The notes: a model not told the origin generated them from the sequence alone. 64,000 bases of DNA from Croceibacterium aestuarii (GCF_030657335.1 NZ_CP131039.1:2124501-2188500); one strand, 5' to 3'. Counted from the first letter of the stretch, positions 1-8,343 are shown. Made by a program: numbers and translations.

Positions 1-250
1 GCGGCTCAAGCTGCACCTGATCGAACTCGGCGAGTGGTCCGAGGATCAGCAGAAGGCGATGGACCAGGAACTGGCCGAGGCGGTCAAGGCCGCGACCAAG
101 GAGGCCGAAAAGAACGGCATCCTCGGTCACGGCATGCACCACCCGTTCCACACCATGTTCGAGGACGTGTTCGAGGAATTGCCGTGGCACCTGGAAGAAC
201 AGGCCGATCAGGCGATCCGCGAGAGGAAGATCAAATGGCCACAGCAGTAA
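1..250 (+). CDS. bkdA1: Branched-chain 2-oxoacid dehydrogenase E1 alpha subunit, C-terminal end (5' partial)
   Basis: Only the last 82 or so residues are in the window; the reading frame enters at base 2 and stops at 250. The visible part is a charged helical tail ending in WPQQ, as in the alpha subunit of thiamine-diphosphate-dependent E1 heterotetramers. E1 decarboxylates the 2-oxo acids made from valine, leucine and isoleucine. The identification rests mainly on context: the next two genes encode the E1 beta subunit and the E2 acyltransferase. The downstream gene starts inside this one (16-base overlap), which suggests translational coupling of the two E1 subunits. The catalytic ThDP-binding part lies outside the window. 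Confidence 0.8.
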   Translation, partial: RLKLHLIELGEWSEDQQKAMDQELAEAVKAATKEAEKNGILGHGMHHPFHTMFEDVFEELPWHLEEQADQAIRERKIKWPQQ

Positions 251-1299
251 GCGGGGACGACGTCGTCAGCCTGTCGGACGCCCCGACCCGGCCGATGAAC
301 ATGATCGAGGCGATCAACGACGCGCTCGACATCATGCTCGAGCGCGATCCGGATGTCATCGTCATGGGCGAGGACGTAGGCTATTTCGGCGGCGTGTTTC
401 GCGCCACCGCCGGCCTGCAGGACAAGTACGGCAAGACCCGCGTGTTCGACACGCCGATCTCCGAATGCGGGATCATTGGCGTGGCGGTGGGAATGGGCGC
501 CTACGGCCTCAGGCCGGTGCCGGAGATCCAGTTCGCCGATTACATCTATCCGGGGCTCGACCAGCTCATCTCCGAGGCGGCACGGCTACGCTATCGCTCG
601 GCCGGCGAGTTCATCGCCCCGATGACCGTGCGCACGCCCTTCGGCGGCGGCATCTTCGGCGGGCAGACGCACAGCCAGAGCCCTGAGGCGATCTTCACCC
701 ACGTTTCGGGCCTCAAGACCATCGTCCCGAGCACCCCCCACGATGCCAAGGGCCTGCTGATCGCCGCGATCGAAGACAACGACCCGTGCATCTTCTTCGA
801 GCCGAAGCGGATCTACAACGGCCCCTTCGACGGATATTACGACAAGCCGACCAAGCCGTGGAAGGATCACCCCGACGCCAAGGTGCCGGAAGGCTACTAC
901 TCGATCCCGCTCGGCAAGGCGCGAACCGTGCGAAAGGGCGAGGCACTGACCGTGCTGGTCTACGGCACCATGGTCCATGTCGCTGAGGCCGTGTGCCGCG
1001 AAAAGGGCGTCGATGCCGAGATCATCGACCTGCGCACGCTCGTCCCGCTCGACATCGAGGCTGTGGAAAAGTCCGTGGAAAAAACCGGGCGCTGCCTGGT
1101 GATACACGAAGCGACGCGCACATCCGGCTTTGGTGCCGAACTGGTCAGCCTGGTGCAGGAACGCTGCTTCTACCACCTCGAAGCACCGGTCGAACGCGTG
1201 ACCGGCTTCGACACCCCCTATCCCCACAGTCTCGAATGGGCCTATTTCCCCGGTCCGATCCGCATCGGCGAGGCGATCGACAAGCTTCTGGAAGCCTGA
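235..1299 (+). CDS. bkdA2: Branched-chain 2-oxoacid dehydrogenase E1 beta subunit
   Basis: This 354-residue protein is the beta half of the E1 decarboxylase. It shows the transketolase-type pyrimidine-binding fold near the N-terminus (NMIEAINDALD, then VMGEDVGYFGGVFRAT) and the C-terminal domain with DLRTLVPLD and the FGAELV segment. The open frame extends upstream, but the ATG at 235 gives the usual family N-terminus and overlaps the end of the alpha gene by 16 bases; the extra upstream residues are arginine-rich and unlike the family. It forms an alpha2beta2 E1 that passes the acyl group to the E2 gene product three bases downstream. Branched-chain rather than pyruvate specificity is inferred from the split E1 and from similarity to bkd proteins. 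Confidence 0.9.
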   Translation: MATAVSGDDVVSLSDAPTRPMNMIEAINDALDIMLERDPDVIVMGEDVGYFGGVFRATAGLQDKYGKTRVFDTPISECGIIGVAVGMGAYGLRPVPEIQFADYIYPGLDQLISEAARLRYRSAGEFIAPMTVRTPFGGGIFGGQTHSQSPEAIFTHVSGLKTIVPSTPHDAKGLLIAAIEDNDPCIFFEPKRIYNGPFDGYYDKPTKPWKDHPDAKVPEGYYSIPLGKARTVRKGEALTVLVYGTMVHVAEAVCREKGVDAEIIDLRTLVPLDIEAVEKSVEKTGRCLVIHEATRTSGFGAELVSLVQERCFYHLEAPVERVTGFDTPYPHSLEWAYFPGPIRIGEAIDKLLEA

Positions 1300-1302
1300 C
1301 GC

Positions 1303-2703
1303 ATGGCACGATTCACTTTCAACCTCCCCGACATCGGTGAAGGCATCGCCGAAGCAGAGATCGTCGCCTGGCACGTGAAGGTCGGCGACATGGTCGAGGA
1401 AGACGGCCGCCTGGCCGACATGATGACCGACAAGGCGACCGTCGAGATGGAGAGCCCGGTCTCCGGCAAGATCGTCGAGGTCGCGGGCGAGGAGGGCGAT
1501 GTGATCGCCATTGGCAGCCCGCTGGTGGTCGTCGAGACCGAAGGCGAAATTCCGGAAGAGGTCGTCGAAGCCAACGAAGCGGTGGCCGAGGAGGCCGATG
1601 CCCCCGCGCCGAAGGCCGAAGCGGTCGAGCAGCGGATCGAGGTCGAGACTTCCGACGCCAGCGATGCCGAGGATGCGATTGCTGCGGAAGCGGCACCGCC
1701 AGAACCCGTTCGTCCTGAGCCTGTCGAAGGACGAAGTGCGGAGCCACAACCGTCGCAAGTTCGCGGTTCGACAGGCTCACCGCGAACGGAGAAGGACAAG
1801 CCTTCTCCGGCAAGCGGACCTTCCTCCGGCGCCAAAGTCCTCGCCAGCCCGGCCGTGCGCCAGCGCGCCGCCGAACTGGGCATCGATCTTGGCGAAGTGC
1901 GCCCGGCCGAGGACGGCCGCGTGCGCCATGCCGACCTCGATGCCTTCCTGTCCTACGGCGCGAGCAAGGGCTTTGCACCGGCGGGCAAGGCGATGCGCGA
2001 CGAGACCATCAAGGTCATGGGCCTGCGCCGACGCATCGCCGAGAACATGGCGGCATCGAAGCGCAACATTCCGCACTTCTCCTATGTCGAGGAATGCGAC
2101 GTCACCGATCTCGAGAAGCTCCGCGCCGATCTCAACGCCAATCGCGGCGCCAAGCCAAAGCTAACCTTGTTGCCGCTGCTGATCACCGCGATCTGCCGCG
2201 CGCTGCCCGAATTCCCGATGCTCAACGCCCGCTATGACGACGAGGCGAACGTGGTGCAGCGCTATGGCGCGGTGCATCTCGGCATGGCGACGATGACCGA
2301 CAACGGGCTGATGGTCCCGGTGATCCGCGATGCGCAGGCGCGCAACCTGTGGCAGCTGGCGGGCGAGATCGCCCGTCTCGCCGAAGCCGCGCGCAACGGC
2401 ACCGCGAAGTCCGACGAGCTCTCCGGCTCGTCCCTGACGATCACCTCGCTCGGCCCGCTTGGCGGCGTCGCGACCACCCCAGTGATCAACCGCCCAGAAG
2501 TGGCGATCATCGGCCCCAATCGCATCGTCGAGCGGCCCATGTTCGTGACCGACGGCATGGGCGGCGAGCGGATCGAGAAGCGCAAGCTGATGAACATTTC
2601 GATCAGCGCCGATCACCGCGTGGTCGACGGTTACGACGCCGCGGCCTTCGTCCAGGCGGTCAGGAAGTTGATCGAAACGCCGGTGCTTCTGCTCGCCGAC
2701 TGA
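1303..2703 (+). CDS. bkdB: Branched-chain 2-oxoacid dehydrogenase E2 (dihydrolipoamide acyltransferase)
   Basis: The 466-residue E2 core has an N-terminal lipoyl domain (residues 1 to about 78, lipoyl lysine K44 in MTDKATVEM), an acidic Ala/Glu-rich linker, a peripheral subunit-binding domain near residues 182-215 (SPAVRQRAAELGIDL) and a C-terminal catalytic domain with DHRVVDG, the active-site histidine motif. It transfers the acyl group from E1 to CoA. The linker carries an unusual insertion: residues about 135-163 are encoded by a palindromic repeat (RPEPVEG ... VRGSTGSP), translated in frame. No E3 gene is visible, so the shared lipoamide dehydrogenase must be encoded elsewhere. The start lies 3 bases after the E1 beta stop. 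Confidence 0.92.
   Translation: MARFTFNLPDIGEGIAEAEIVAWHVKVGDMVEEDGRLADMMTDKATVEMESPVSGKIVEVAGEEGDVIAIGSPLVVVETEGEIPEEVVEANEAVAEEADAPAPKAEAVEQRIEVETSDASDAEDAIAAEAAPPEPVRPEPVEGRSAEPQPSQVRGSTGSPRTEKDKPSPASGPSSGAKVLASPAVRQRAAELGIDLGEVRPAEDGRVRHADLDAFLSYGASKGFAPAGKAMRDETIKVMGLRRRIAENMAASKRNIPHFSYVEECDVTDLEKLRADLNANRGAKPKLTLLPLLITAICRALPEFPMLNARYDDEANVVQRYGAVHLGMATMTDNGLMVPVIRDAQARNLWQLAGEIARLAEAARNGTAKSDELSGSSLTITSLGPLGGVATTPVINRPEVAIIGPNRIVERPMFVTDGMGGERIEKRKLMNISISADHRVVDGYDAAAFVQAVRKLIETPVLLLAD
1705..1791. repeat. Palindromic interspersed repeat inside the E2 coding sequence
   Basis: Two imperfect inverted arms share the core GAGCCTGTCGAA: one at about 1705-1735 and its reverse complement at about 1760-1791. 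Related arms occur upstream of pgk (12567-12634) and in dnaE2 (47219-47291). The element is 87 bases, a multiple of three, and stays open in frame, adding about 29 residues to the interdomain linker. It resembles REP-like elements common in sphingomonad genomes and, in behaviour, the protein-coding palindromic elements known from Rickettsia. Confidence 0.8.
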
Positions 2704-2720
2704 GGTGATATAGTCGCGGC

Positions 2721-3308
2721 ATGTCCCGCGACCCGCGCATCGACGCCTATATCGCCAAGTCGGCCGAGTTTGCCCGGCCGATCCTCGCCCACTTGCGCAA
2801 GGTGGTTCATAAAACCATCCCGACGGCCGGCGAGACGATCAAGTGGGGCATGCCGCACTTCACCTACAGGGATAAGAACGTGGCCGGTATGGCGGCGTTC
2901 AAGGCGCATTGCGCGCTGACCATCCACGGCGAGGGCCGGCACGGCGACTTCGAGGGAATGGGGCAGATCGGCAAGGTTACGAGCTTGGCAGACCTTCCGC
3001 CCGACGATGCCATCGCCGCAAAGCTACGCGAGGCCGTGACCCGGATCGACGAGAGCGGGAGCGCGGTCAAACGGCCAGCCAAGGCCATAGCGCCGCAAGA
3101 CTTGCGCGTTCCCGAGGACTTCGCGGACGCTCTTCGCAAGAACCCCGCGGCTGAGGCGACATTCGAGGGTTTCCCGCCGTCGCAGCGACGTGAATACCTC
3201 GAATGGGTCACCGAGGCGAAACAGGATGCGACTCGCGCCCGGCGTCTCGCGACGTCGATCGAATGGCTTGCCGAAGGCAAGCGCCGGAACTGGAAATACG
3301 AGCGCTGA
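2721..3308 (+). CDS. YdeI/OmdA-type protein with DUF1801 domain
   Basis: A 195-residue soluble protein. The N-terminal half (about 1-115) looks like a DUF1801 domain (IKWGMPHFTYRDKNVAGMAAFK). The C-terminal half contains the bacteriocin-protection or OmdA-type segment, with PEDFADALRKNPAAEATFEG followed by the RREYLEWVTEAK motif. No catalytic role is established for the family. It starts 17 bases after the E2 stop and could be co-transcribed with it, although a functional link is not obvious. It converges with the next, minus-strand gene with only 3 bases between stops. Confidence 0.8.
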   Translation: MSRDPRIDAYIAKSAEFARPILAHLRKVVHKTIPTAGETIKWGMPHFTYRDKNVAGMAAFKAHCALTIHGEGRHGDFEGMGQIGKVTSLADLPPDDAIAAKLREAVTRIDESGSAVKRPAKAIAPQDLRVPEDFADALRKNPAAEATFEGFPPSQRREYLEWVTEAKQDATRARRLATSIEWLAEGKRRNWKYER

Positions 3309-3311
3309 GCG

Positions 3312-3698
3312 CTAACGCACGATCGCGCTATAGCTGAGCCGGCCCGAGCCGGCGCCGATGCGCCATCGCAAGTGCGTGACCGCTTCGGGCTGGACTTCGG
3401 CAGCGCCGCGCCAGGTGCGGCCGCCGTCGATCGAAACCTCCAGACGGTCGGAGCTCGCGCGTTCGAATTGCAGCCTGGCGGGGACCGCGCTGGTCACCGT
3501 GTAATTTCCCCGCGGGGCGTCCCAGCGCATGACCGTAACCACGCGTTCTCCGCGCGTAAAACGCACAGAAGGCTCCACCGTGCGTTCGGCGCCGATGCCG
3601 CGTTCGACGAATACAGCGCTTTCCAGAGCTAGCGGAGGCGTTTGCGCCCCCAGCGGAGCGGCGGCCAGCAACATTGCGACAGGCCCCTCAAATCGCAT
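3312..3698 (-). CDS. Small secreted protein of unknown function
   Basis: A 128-residue protein with an N-terminal hydrophobic signal-like segment (MRFEGPVAMLLAAAPLGAQ), so it is probably exported to the periplasm. I chose the ATG at 3698 because GGAGGT precedes it and the signal peptide begins there; an open frame of 33 more codons upstream looks non-coding. The rest is beta-strand rich (LEVSIDGGRTWRGAAEV). I recognise no family. It is convergent with the DUF1801 gene and divergent from the tRNA-Asp promoter. Confidence 0.6.
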   Translation of the reverse strand: MRFEGPVAMLLAAAPLGAQTPPLALESAVFVERGIGAERTVEPSVRFTRGERVVTVMRWDAPRGNYTVTSAVPARLQFERASSDRLEVSIDGGRTWRGAAEVQPEAVTHLRWRIGAGSGRLSYSAIVR

Positions 3699-3826
3699 GG
3701 TTACCTCCGTCTGCGGCCCGCTGGGGGCGCGGCCGCAGCAATGGCAAGAAGAGGCGAAAATATGGTTAAGGAAGAGCTTGTCGGCCCGCCACCACACGAT
3801 AATTTTCGGGGGTGCCGGAAGCGCTG

Positions 3827-3855
3827 TTGACAGCCCCCAGACCCTCCACTAGACG
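3827..3855 (+). promoter_or_regulatory. Sigma-70-type promoter of tRNA-Asp
   Basis: A perfect -35 hexamer TTGACA (3827-3832) is followed after 17 bases by TAGACG (3850-3855), about 33 bases before the mature tRNA 5' end. The -10 match is partial. Confidence 0.6.
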
Positions 3856-3888
3856 CGCGGCTCCCAAGAGGCGCTACCGCCGAAATGC

Positions 3889-3965
3889 GCGGGTGTAGCT
3901 CAGTTGGTTAGAGTATCGGCCTGTCACGCCGAGGGTCGCGGGTTCGAGTCCCGTCACTCGCGCCA
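3889..3965 (+). tRNA. tRNA-Asp (anticodon GTC)
   Basis: The 77 bases fold as a complete cloverleaf. The acceptor stem GCGGGTG pairs with CACTCGC (one G-U), the anticodon loop is CTGTCAC (anticodon GTC), and the T arm is GCGGG-TTCGAGT-CCCGT. The CCA end is encoded. It stands alone between the secreted-protein gene and the glycosylase gene. Confidence 0.97.
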
Positions 3966-3983
3966 CTTGGGACATTTTCCAAT

Positions 3984-4766
3984 TCACGATTGATGGTCGG
4001 CGCAGAAATAGGCCGTTCGACCGCTCACTTTGGCGGTCCTGATCTTGCCGCCGCACAGTGGGCAGGACGTGCCTTTTTCGCGGTGCCGCACGAGGTAGTC
4101 ATCGGGGAGTTTGCTGTAATCGGCCTCCGCCGAAACCGCCGCGGATAACAGCGTGCGCATGGCATCGAACATTTGCTCGAGTTGTGCCCTCCCGAGGGCG
4201 GAGGCTTTGTGCTGCGGGGCAATGCCGATGCGATAGAGAATCTCGTCCGACCAGAGGTTGCCGACACCCGCGAGCTTGTGCTGGTCGAGCAGCGCACCTT
4301 TCACGGTCCCGTTGGTACTGCCAACCACCGCACAGAACCCGTCGCAGTTCATGGCAAGGGCGTCCGGCCCAAATCCCAGCCGATCCAGCTCCGCTTGGGG
4401 GTTGTCGACGACGCGCAACCAACCGAGCTTGCGCGGACAGCGGAACGCGAGGCGGCGTTTTCCCTCGAAGCGGATGACGAACTTGGTGTGGTCGGGGGGC
4501 TCCTCACCCGCGTCGAAAGGCAGCAGCTTGCCGCTCATGCCGAGGTGCACCGCAATCCACGGTCCGCTTGCGCTGCCGGCAAAGACCAGCTTGCCGTGGC
4601 GCTGGGTGGCGGTGAACTGGTGTCCGGCCAGCCGCTTGCGCTCGTTGTCGCCGGGCAGCTCGATATAGCTGGTGTCGTCGCCGAGGTCCGCGGCCTCGAT
4701 CGTGCGGTGCAGGCAGCTTCGTTCGATTCGCAGTCGGTTCGCTTCCGCTTCGGGCAGTTCGGGCAT
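3984..4766 (-). CDS. Fpg/Nei-family DNA glycosylase
   Basis: A 260-residue base-excision repair protein. It begins MPELPEAEANR, the family signature in which the proline after the removed Met is the catalytic amine and the glutamate assists. It retains the lysine-bearing turn (RHGKLVFAG) and the H2TH region (DQHKLAGVGNLWSDEILYR). The C-terminus carries a zinc-finger remnant, CPLC ... FCADH, with the last ligand pair reading C-x2-H. The family removes oxidised bases and nicks the strand. The N-terminal AEANR instead of VE suggests a divergent Fpg-like subgroup rather than MutM itself; substrate preference cannot be read from the sequence. It is convergent with tRNA-Asp. Confidence 0.85.
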   Translation of the reverse strand: MPELPEAEANRLRIERSCLHRTIEAADLGDDTSYIELPGDNERKRLAGHQFTATQRHGKLVFAGSASGPWIAVHLGMSGKLLPFDAGEEPPDHTKFVIRFEGKRRLAFRCPRKLGWLRVVDNPQAELDRLGFGPDALAMNCDGFCAVVGSTNGTVKGALLDQHKLAGVGNLWSDEILYRIGIAPQHKASALGRAQLEQMFDAMRTLLSAAVSAEADYSKLPDDYLVRHREKGTSCPLCGGKIRTAKVSGRTAYFCADHQS

Positions 4767-4811
4767 GCGAGCGAAACAGGGCTGGGCAGGCCTCGGTTCC
4801 GAATCGTCCTT

Positions 4812-5018
4812 CTAGCGCCCGGTTTCCATCCAGATCAGGAAGCGCTTGAGCGGCAGCAGCCAGGCGACGCCGAGGACAATGTAGACGATGGTCTGCGCCC
4901 ATATTGGAAGCTGCCCGATCCACTGCGACGCCCAGGCCACGCCGAGTGCGTAGGCGGCCAATCCCGCCAGCAACATGAGTATGCCCAGCGGAATGCGCAG
5001 AGTCGGTTCCGTCCTCAC
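4812..5018 (-). CDS. DUF2842 membrane protein
   Basis: A 68-residue inner-membrane protein with two hydrophobic segments (about 9-29 and 41-59) and a short conserved Pro-containing turn (IGQLPIWAQ). It matches the small alphaproteobacterial DUF2842 family of unknown function. It overlaps the stop of the upstream fcl gene by 4 bases, so the two are probably translated from one message. Confidence 0.75.
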   Translation of the reverse strand: MRTEPTLRIPLGILMLLAGLAAYALGVAWASQWIGQLPIWAQTIVYIVLGVAWLLPLKRFLIWMETGR

Positions 5019-5605
5019 GTGAACGGCCCCAGGACGCGGGTGGGAGTGACCACCGCGGTCAGGTTCATGTCATGCGGTTCGATCGGCAGCTCGGGCACTT
5101 CCTGCATGTCCCAACCCATGCCGATGCGGATGACGTCGGGGTGCGCCCCGAGCCACTTGTCGTAAAAGCCGCCGCCCTGGCCGAGCCGCTCACCGCGCGC
5201 CGTAAAGGCGACCAGCGGCATGAACAGCACGTCGGGCTGGACCACGGGTGCATCCTCGCTGCCCTGCATCAGCCCGAAATAGCCCTTGGCCAGATCGCTC
5301 TCGGCATAGGGATCGCTATGGGCGCGGAAGATCATCGGCGTCTGCAGGTTCACCAGCCAGGGCAGGGCGATGGTGTGCCCGCGTTCGTGGAAGAACTTCG
5401 CATATCCGCTTGCCGGGGCTTCGCCCGGATCGGCGCGGTAGAGCCCGATCACCGCCCTATCGGGCACGAGTTCGAGCACCGCCGCGGGCGGGCGATGGAA
5501 GACCAGGGCGCTGACGGAGGCGGGCAGGCTCGCGGCGTGCTCGCGGCGCGCGCTGCGCAGCCGTTTGCGGATTTCGGCTTTCTGCTGGGCGGGATCTGCA
5601 GTCAT
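5015..5605 (-). CDS. fcl: 5-formyltetrahydrofolate cyclo-ligase
   Basis: A 196-residue enzyme converting 5-formyl-THF to 5,10-methenyl-THF with ATP in one-carbon metabolism. It shows the N-terminal basic segment RKRLRSARR and the signature ARGERLGQGGGFYDKWL with its glycine-rich phosphate-binding loop. The gene lies directly downstream of a 6S RNA gene on the same strand, the classical ssrS-ygfA arrangement, so it may be read by extension of the 6S transcript. The first codon is 28 bases beyond the 6S closing stem. Confidence 0.92.
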   Translation of the reverse strand: MTADPAQQKAEIRKRLRSARREHAASLPASVSALVFHRPPAAVLELVPDRAVIGLYRADPGEAPASGYAKFFHERGHTIALPWLVNLQTPMIFRAHSDPYAESDLAKGYFGLMQGSEDAPVVQPDVLFMPLVAFTARGERLGQGGGFYDKWLGAHPDVIRIGMGWDMQEVPELPIEPHDMNLTAVVTPTRVLGPFT

Positions 5606-5633
5606 CCGCCCCCGCTAGCCGGAAATGGTGAGT

Positions 5634-5804
5634 GGCGGAACCACCATGGGTCGTTTGCCTCAGAATCCTCCGACGCCTTCACGTCAGGTGGGAGCCATAT
5701 ACCCCGGTCCCCAGGACGAACCCGGTCGCCAGGGCAGGGACAGCTCCCTTGGATTGCTTATAGCCCCGGGGATTTTGTTGCGGCTCGTGCCGGGCAGTCC
5801 CGCC
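5634..5804 (-). ncRNA. ssrS: 6S RNA
   Basis: About 171 nucleotides, read on the minus strand. The two ends pair over 12 positions: GGCGGGACTGCC at 5804-5793 with GGTGGTTCCGCC at 5645-5634, including G-U wobbles. This gives the long closing stem of a 6S RNA, with a largely double-stranded interior. A sigma-70-type promoter sits at the right distance upstream. It is followed by fcl and lies a few genes downstream of zapA, the conserved zapA-ssrS-fcl order. 6S RNA binds RNA polymerase holoenzyme and down-regulates housekeeping promoters in stationary phase. The central bubble was not folded computationally. Confidence 0.82.
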
Positions 5805-5810
5805 GCGCTT

Positions 5811-5839
5811 TAGATAGGGTGGAACCGTCCGCTCGGCAA
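5811..5839 (-). promoter_or_regulatory. Sigma-70-type promoter of 6S RNA
   Basis: On the minus strand TTGCCG (5839-5834) is followed after 17 bases by TATCTA (5816-5811). A start about 7 bases downstream falls at the first base of the 6S closing stem (5804). The -35 box is only 10 bases past the stop of the upstream DUF2207 gene. Confidence 0.7.
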
Positions 5840-5849
5840 TGGCCGGATG

Positions 5850-7763
5850 CTACCAGCCGCCCCCACCACCGCCGCCACCGCCGCCGCCCGAGGAGCCGCC
5901 ACCCCCCGATCCGCTGCTCGAACCGGGCGCAGTCGATGCCGAGGCGATGCTGCTGGCGAGCGTACCGCCCATGGCTCCGGCAAAACGCGAGGGATTGGAC
6001 CAGACATTGCCGGAACCCGTATACCACGTGAAGGTGCTGCCCTGTCTCGACGGGTCGTTTTCCGCCGCGGCGAGGACGTCGGCGAACTTGTCGGCCCAGC
6101 GGTTTTCCACGTCTAGCGCGATCGCATAGGGCAGATAGCGTTCGAACAGCTCCGGCGTCTTTTCCGGGGGATGCATCGATTCCAGCCGCTCTTCCTCGGT
6201 GATCGACAGGTACTGCTCGAAGCCTGCGATGCGGTCCATCATCGCGCGGCCCTCGCGCGTGGGTGCGCTCATCCACGAGAACGCCGAGAAAACGAGCGGC
6301 AGCGACAGCAGCGGAAACAGAATCCAGGCCCAGGTCGTGACAGGTTCTGCCGCGGCCAGATTGAAGAAGATCAGGCCGGACAGGACCACGCCGAGCACGA
6401 TGGGGGCAATGCCGAGAAACAGGCTGCCACGCATGCGGTGCAAGCGCTGGAACAAAAGCCACAATCCTCCAGCGATCAGGGCAAGGCCGATCAGGGCCAG
6501 CACGCGCTCGCCGTATCTCGCAAGGGTGTCGGATACGGCTATCGTGGCTGCCACGAGCCCCATCGACACGAGCAGCAACCCAAGTCCGGCCCAGGCCCAC
6601 GAGAGGTTGCGCCGGAAGGTGACGCCCTTGTAGGCAGCTTCCAGCCCTTCCTGCAGCGCGCTTCCGGCAGCGCTGAAACGGGCATGATTCTCGTTGTCCA
6701 TTTCGATCGTGTCGCTGCCCGCGAACAGTTCGGTCAGCATGGCCTCCTCGGGAGCGGCCAGGTCGCCGCTTCCCCCCGCGCGTGAAAGAGAGGTCTTCTT
6801 CCGCCCGAAAATTCCCGTTTCCGTCTCGGCGATCTTGAGCCTACGCGCCACGCCGCTCTCGACGACTGCCGCAGCGAAGCAGCGATTGTCGTACCCCACT
6901 TCCCTCACGTAGCGCATTGCTGCGGCGGAAAGACCGTCGGGGGGCGTGAATAGCGGCACGACGGTGCCCGCTCTTGGGCCGCGTCCGGCACGCTTCCAGG
7001 CCAAGAAGAAGTATCCCAGCAGCCCGATCAGCCCGGCCAGCGCCGCCACGCGCGGGGCGTAGCGCTCCAGCAGTTGCGCGCTGGCGGACGGGGTGGGAGG
7101 CGCTTCAACCACGCCTTTGGGCCAGCGGACCGCAATGGTCATGCCTTCGTTGGGGCCGAGCGGGGCGGTGGTCTGGAAGGTTATCGTCCCGGGTCCTTCG
7201 GCGACAACCTCGGCAGCGTGTCCGGTCGCGTCCTGCGGGCCGGTATAGACGGCTCGCTCCGGGCCGAATGCGACGGGCTCCGGCAGTTGCACGCGGGCTC
7301 TGGTGCGGTCGATCGGGAATACCCAGCCAGTGCCGGTGACGTTCCAGTAAAGCTCGTCGTAGCCGTCGAAGAAACCGAGCTGCCCCGTGGTGGAGTAGGC
7401 AATTTCATAGGTGTGCGTGCCCGGTTCGACGTCGGTGTCGGCGCTGCCCATCCTCACGCGCATGCCATTGCCGACAGATTCCGTTTCGTAGGGCGCGGCC
7501 TGTCCGTCGAGCGTGACGCTGGTCACCTCGAAGCCGACACGAACCCGCCGTCCCGACGTCGAATAAAGCGTGGGGAAATCCCGGTAGATGCCGTGCCGAA
7601 TCCGGTCGCCTTCGGCGCGGATCCGGATCGTCTCGCTTACATCGAGCGCGCCAGAGCGGCGCACTTCGATGTCGCTGTTCCAGGCCAGGATCCGCTCGTC
7701 GGCCGAAGCCGCGCCCGGCAGAACGACGGCCAGCACGGCGAGCAGGAGACCAAGAAGCCGCAT
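5850..7763 (-). CDS. DUF2207 membrane protein with glycine-rich tail
   Basis: A 637-residue protein with a signal peptide (MRLLGLLLAVLAVVLPGAASA). The periplasmic DUF2207 domain (about 25-260; GIYRDFPTLY is typical) is followed by one membrane segment near 275-295, a cytoplasmic region, two to four further hydrophobic segments near 440-530, and a C-terminal tail of Ser and Gly ending in eleven glycines and Trp. I chose the ATG at 7763 because it starts the signal peptide and lies 10 bases after the lemA stop; the longer frame runs through lemA out of phase. LemA-DUF2207 pairs are common, and a cell-envelope role is assumed but unproven. Confidence 0.82.
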   Translation of the reverse strand: MRLLGLLLAVLAVVLPGAASADERILAWNSDIEVRRSGALDVSETIRIRAEGDRIRHGIYRDFPTLYSTSGRRVRVGFEVTSVTLDGQAAPYETESVGNGMRVRMGSADTDVEPGTHTYEIAYSTTGQLGFFDGYDELYWNVTGTGWVFPIDRTRARVQLPEPVAFGPERAVYTGPQDATGHAAEVVAEGPGTITFQTTAPLGPNEGMTIAVRWPKGVVEAPPTPSASAQLLERYAPRVAALAGLIGLLGYFFLAWKRAGRGPRAGTVVPLFTPPDGLSAAAMRYVREVGYDNRCFAAAVVESGVARRLKIAETETGIFGRKKTSLSRAGGSGDLAAPEEAMLTELFAGSDTIEMDNENHARFSAAGSALQEGLEAAYKGVTFRRNLSWAWAGLGLLLVSMGLVAATIAVSDTLARYGERVLALIGLALIAGGLWLLFQRLHRMRGSLFLGIAPIVLGVVLSGLIFFNLAAAEPVTTWAWILFPLLSLPLVFSAFSWMSAPTREGRAMMDRIAGFEQYLSITEEERLESMHPPEKTPELFERYLPYAIALDVENRWADKFADVLAAAENDPSRQGSTFTWYTGSGNVWSNPSRFAGAMGGTLASSIASASTAPGSSSGSGGGGSSGGGGGGGGGGGW

Positions 7764-7773
7764 GGCGGTGCCG

Positions 7774-8343
7774 TCAGCTTTCGGCTGCGCCGAACCTGAC
7801 CTGCGGCGCGTGCTGGATCGAGGCGTCGGCGTCGGTGTAGAATTCCGCCTCGCTGAAACCGAGCGGCCGGGCGAAGAGCACGTTAGGAAACGACTGAATC
7901 GAGCTGTTAAGGTCCCGCACGGTGGCGTTGTAATAGCGCCGCGCGCCTTGCAGCTGTTCCTCGATTTCGCTGAGTTCGCTCTGAAGCTGGCGGAAGTTGG
8001 CGTCAGCCTTGAGCTCGGGGTAGGCCTCGGCAACCGCCATGAGCCTGCCGAGCATTCCGGTGAAGGCGCTGTCGGCCTGGGCCGTGGCGGCGACGCCGCT
8101 GGCGTTGGTGGCATCGGTGCGATGCGCGGTAACCTCGGTCAGGACGCCCCTTTCATGCGCGGCATAACCCTCCACCGTGCTTACGAGATTCGGCACCAGG
8201 TCGGCGCGGCGCCGCAATTGGACGGTTATTCCGCTGAACCCTTCCTTCACGAGCGCGCGCAGGCGGACCAGGCGATTGTAGATCGCCACGCCCCAAACGA
8301 GTGCGATAACAACGATCGCCGCAATGATGATTGTGGTCAGCAT
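7774..8343 (-). CDS. lemA: LemA family protein
   Basis: A 189-residue protein with one N-terminal membrane anchor (residues about 3-22) followed by the signature YNRLVRLRALVKEGFSGI and QLRRRADLVPNLV, with long helices thereafter. LemA proteins are membrane-anchored helical bundles of poorly known function, often encoded with TPM or DUF2207 partners. Here the DUF2207 gene follows 10 bases downstream, so a two-gene operon is likely. The pair sits between zapA and the 6S RNA gene, where many proteobacteria have no gene. Confidence 0.9.
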   Translation of the reverse strand: MLTTIIIAAIVVIALVWGVAIYNRLVRLRALVKEGFSGITVQLRRRADLVPNLVSTVEGYAAHERGVLTEVTAHRTDATNASGVAATAQADSAFTGMLGRLMAVAEAYPELKADANFRQLQSELSEIEEQLQGARRYYNATVRDLNSSIQSFPNVLFARPLGFSEAEFYTDADASIQHAPQVRFGAAES

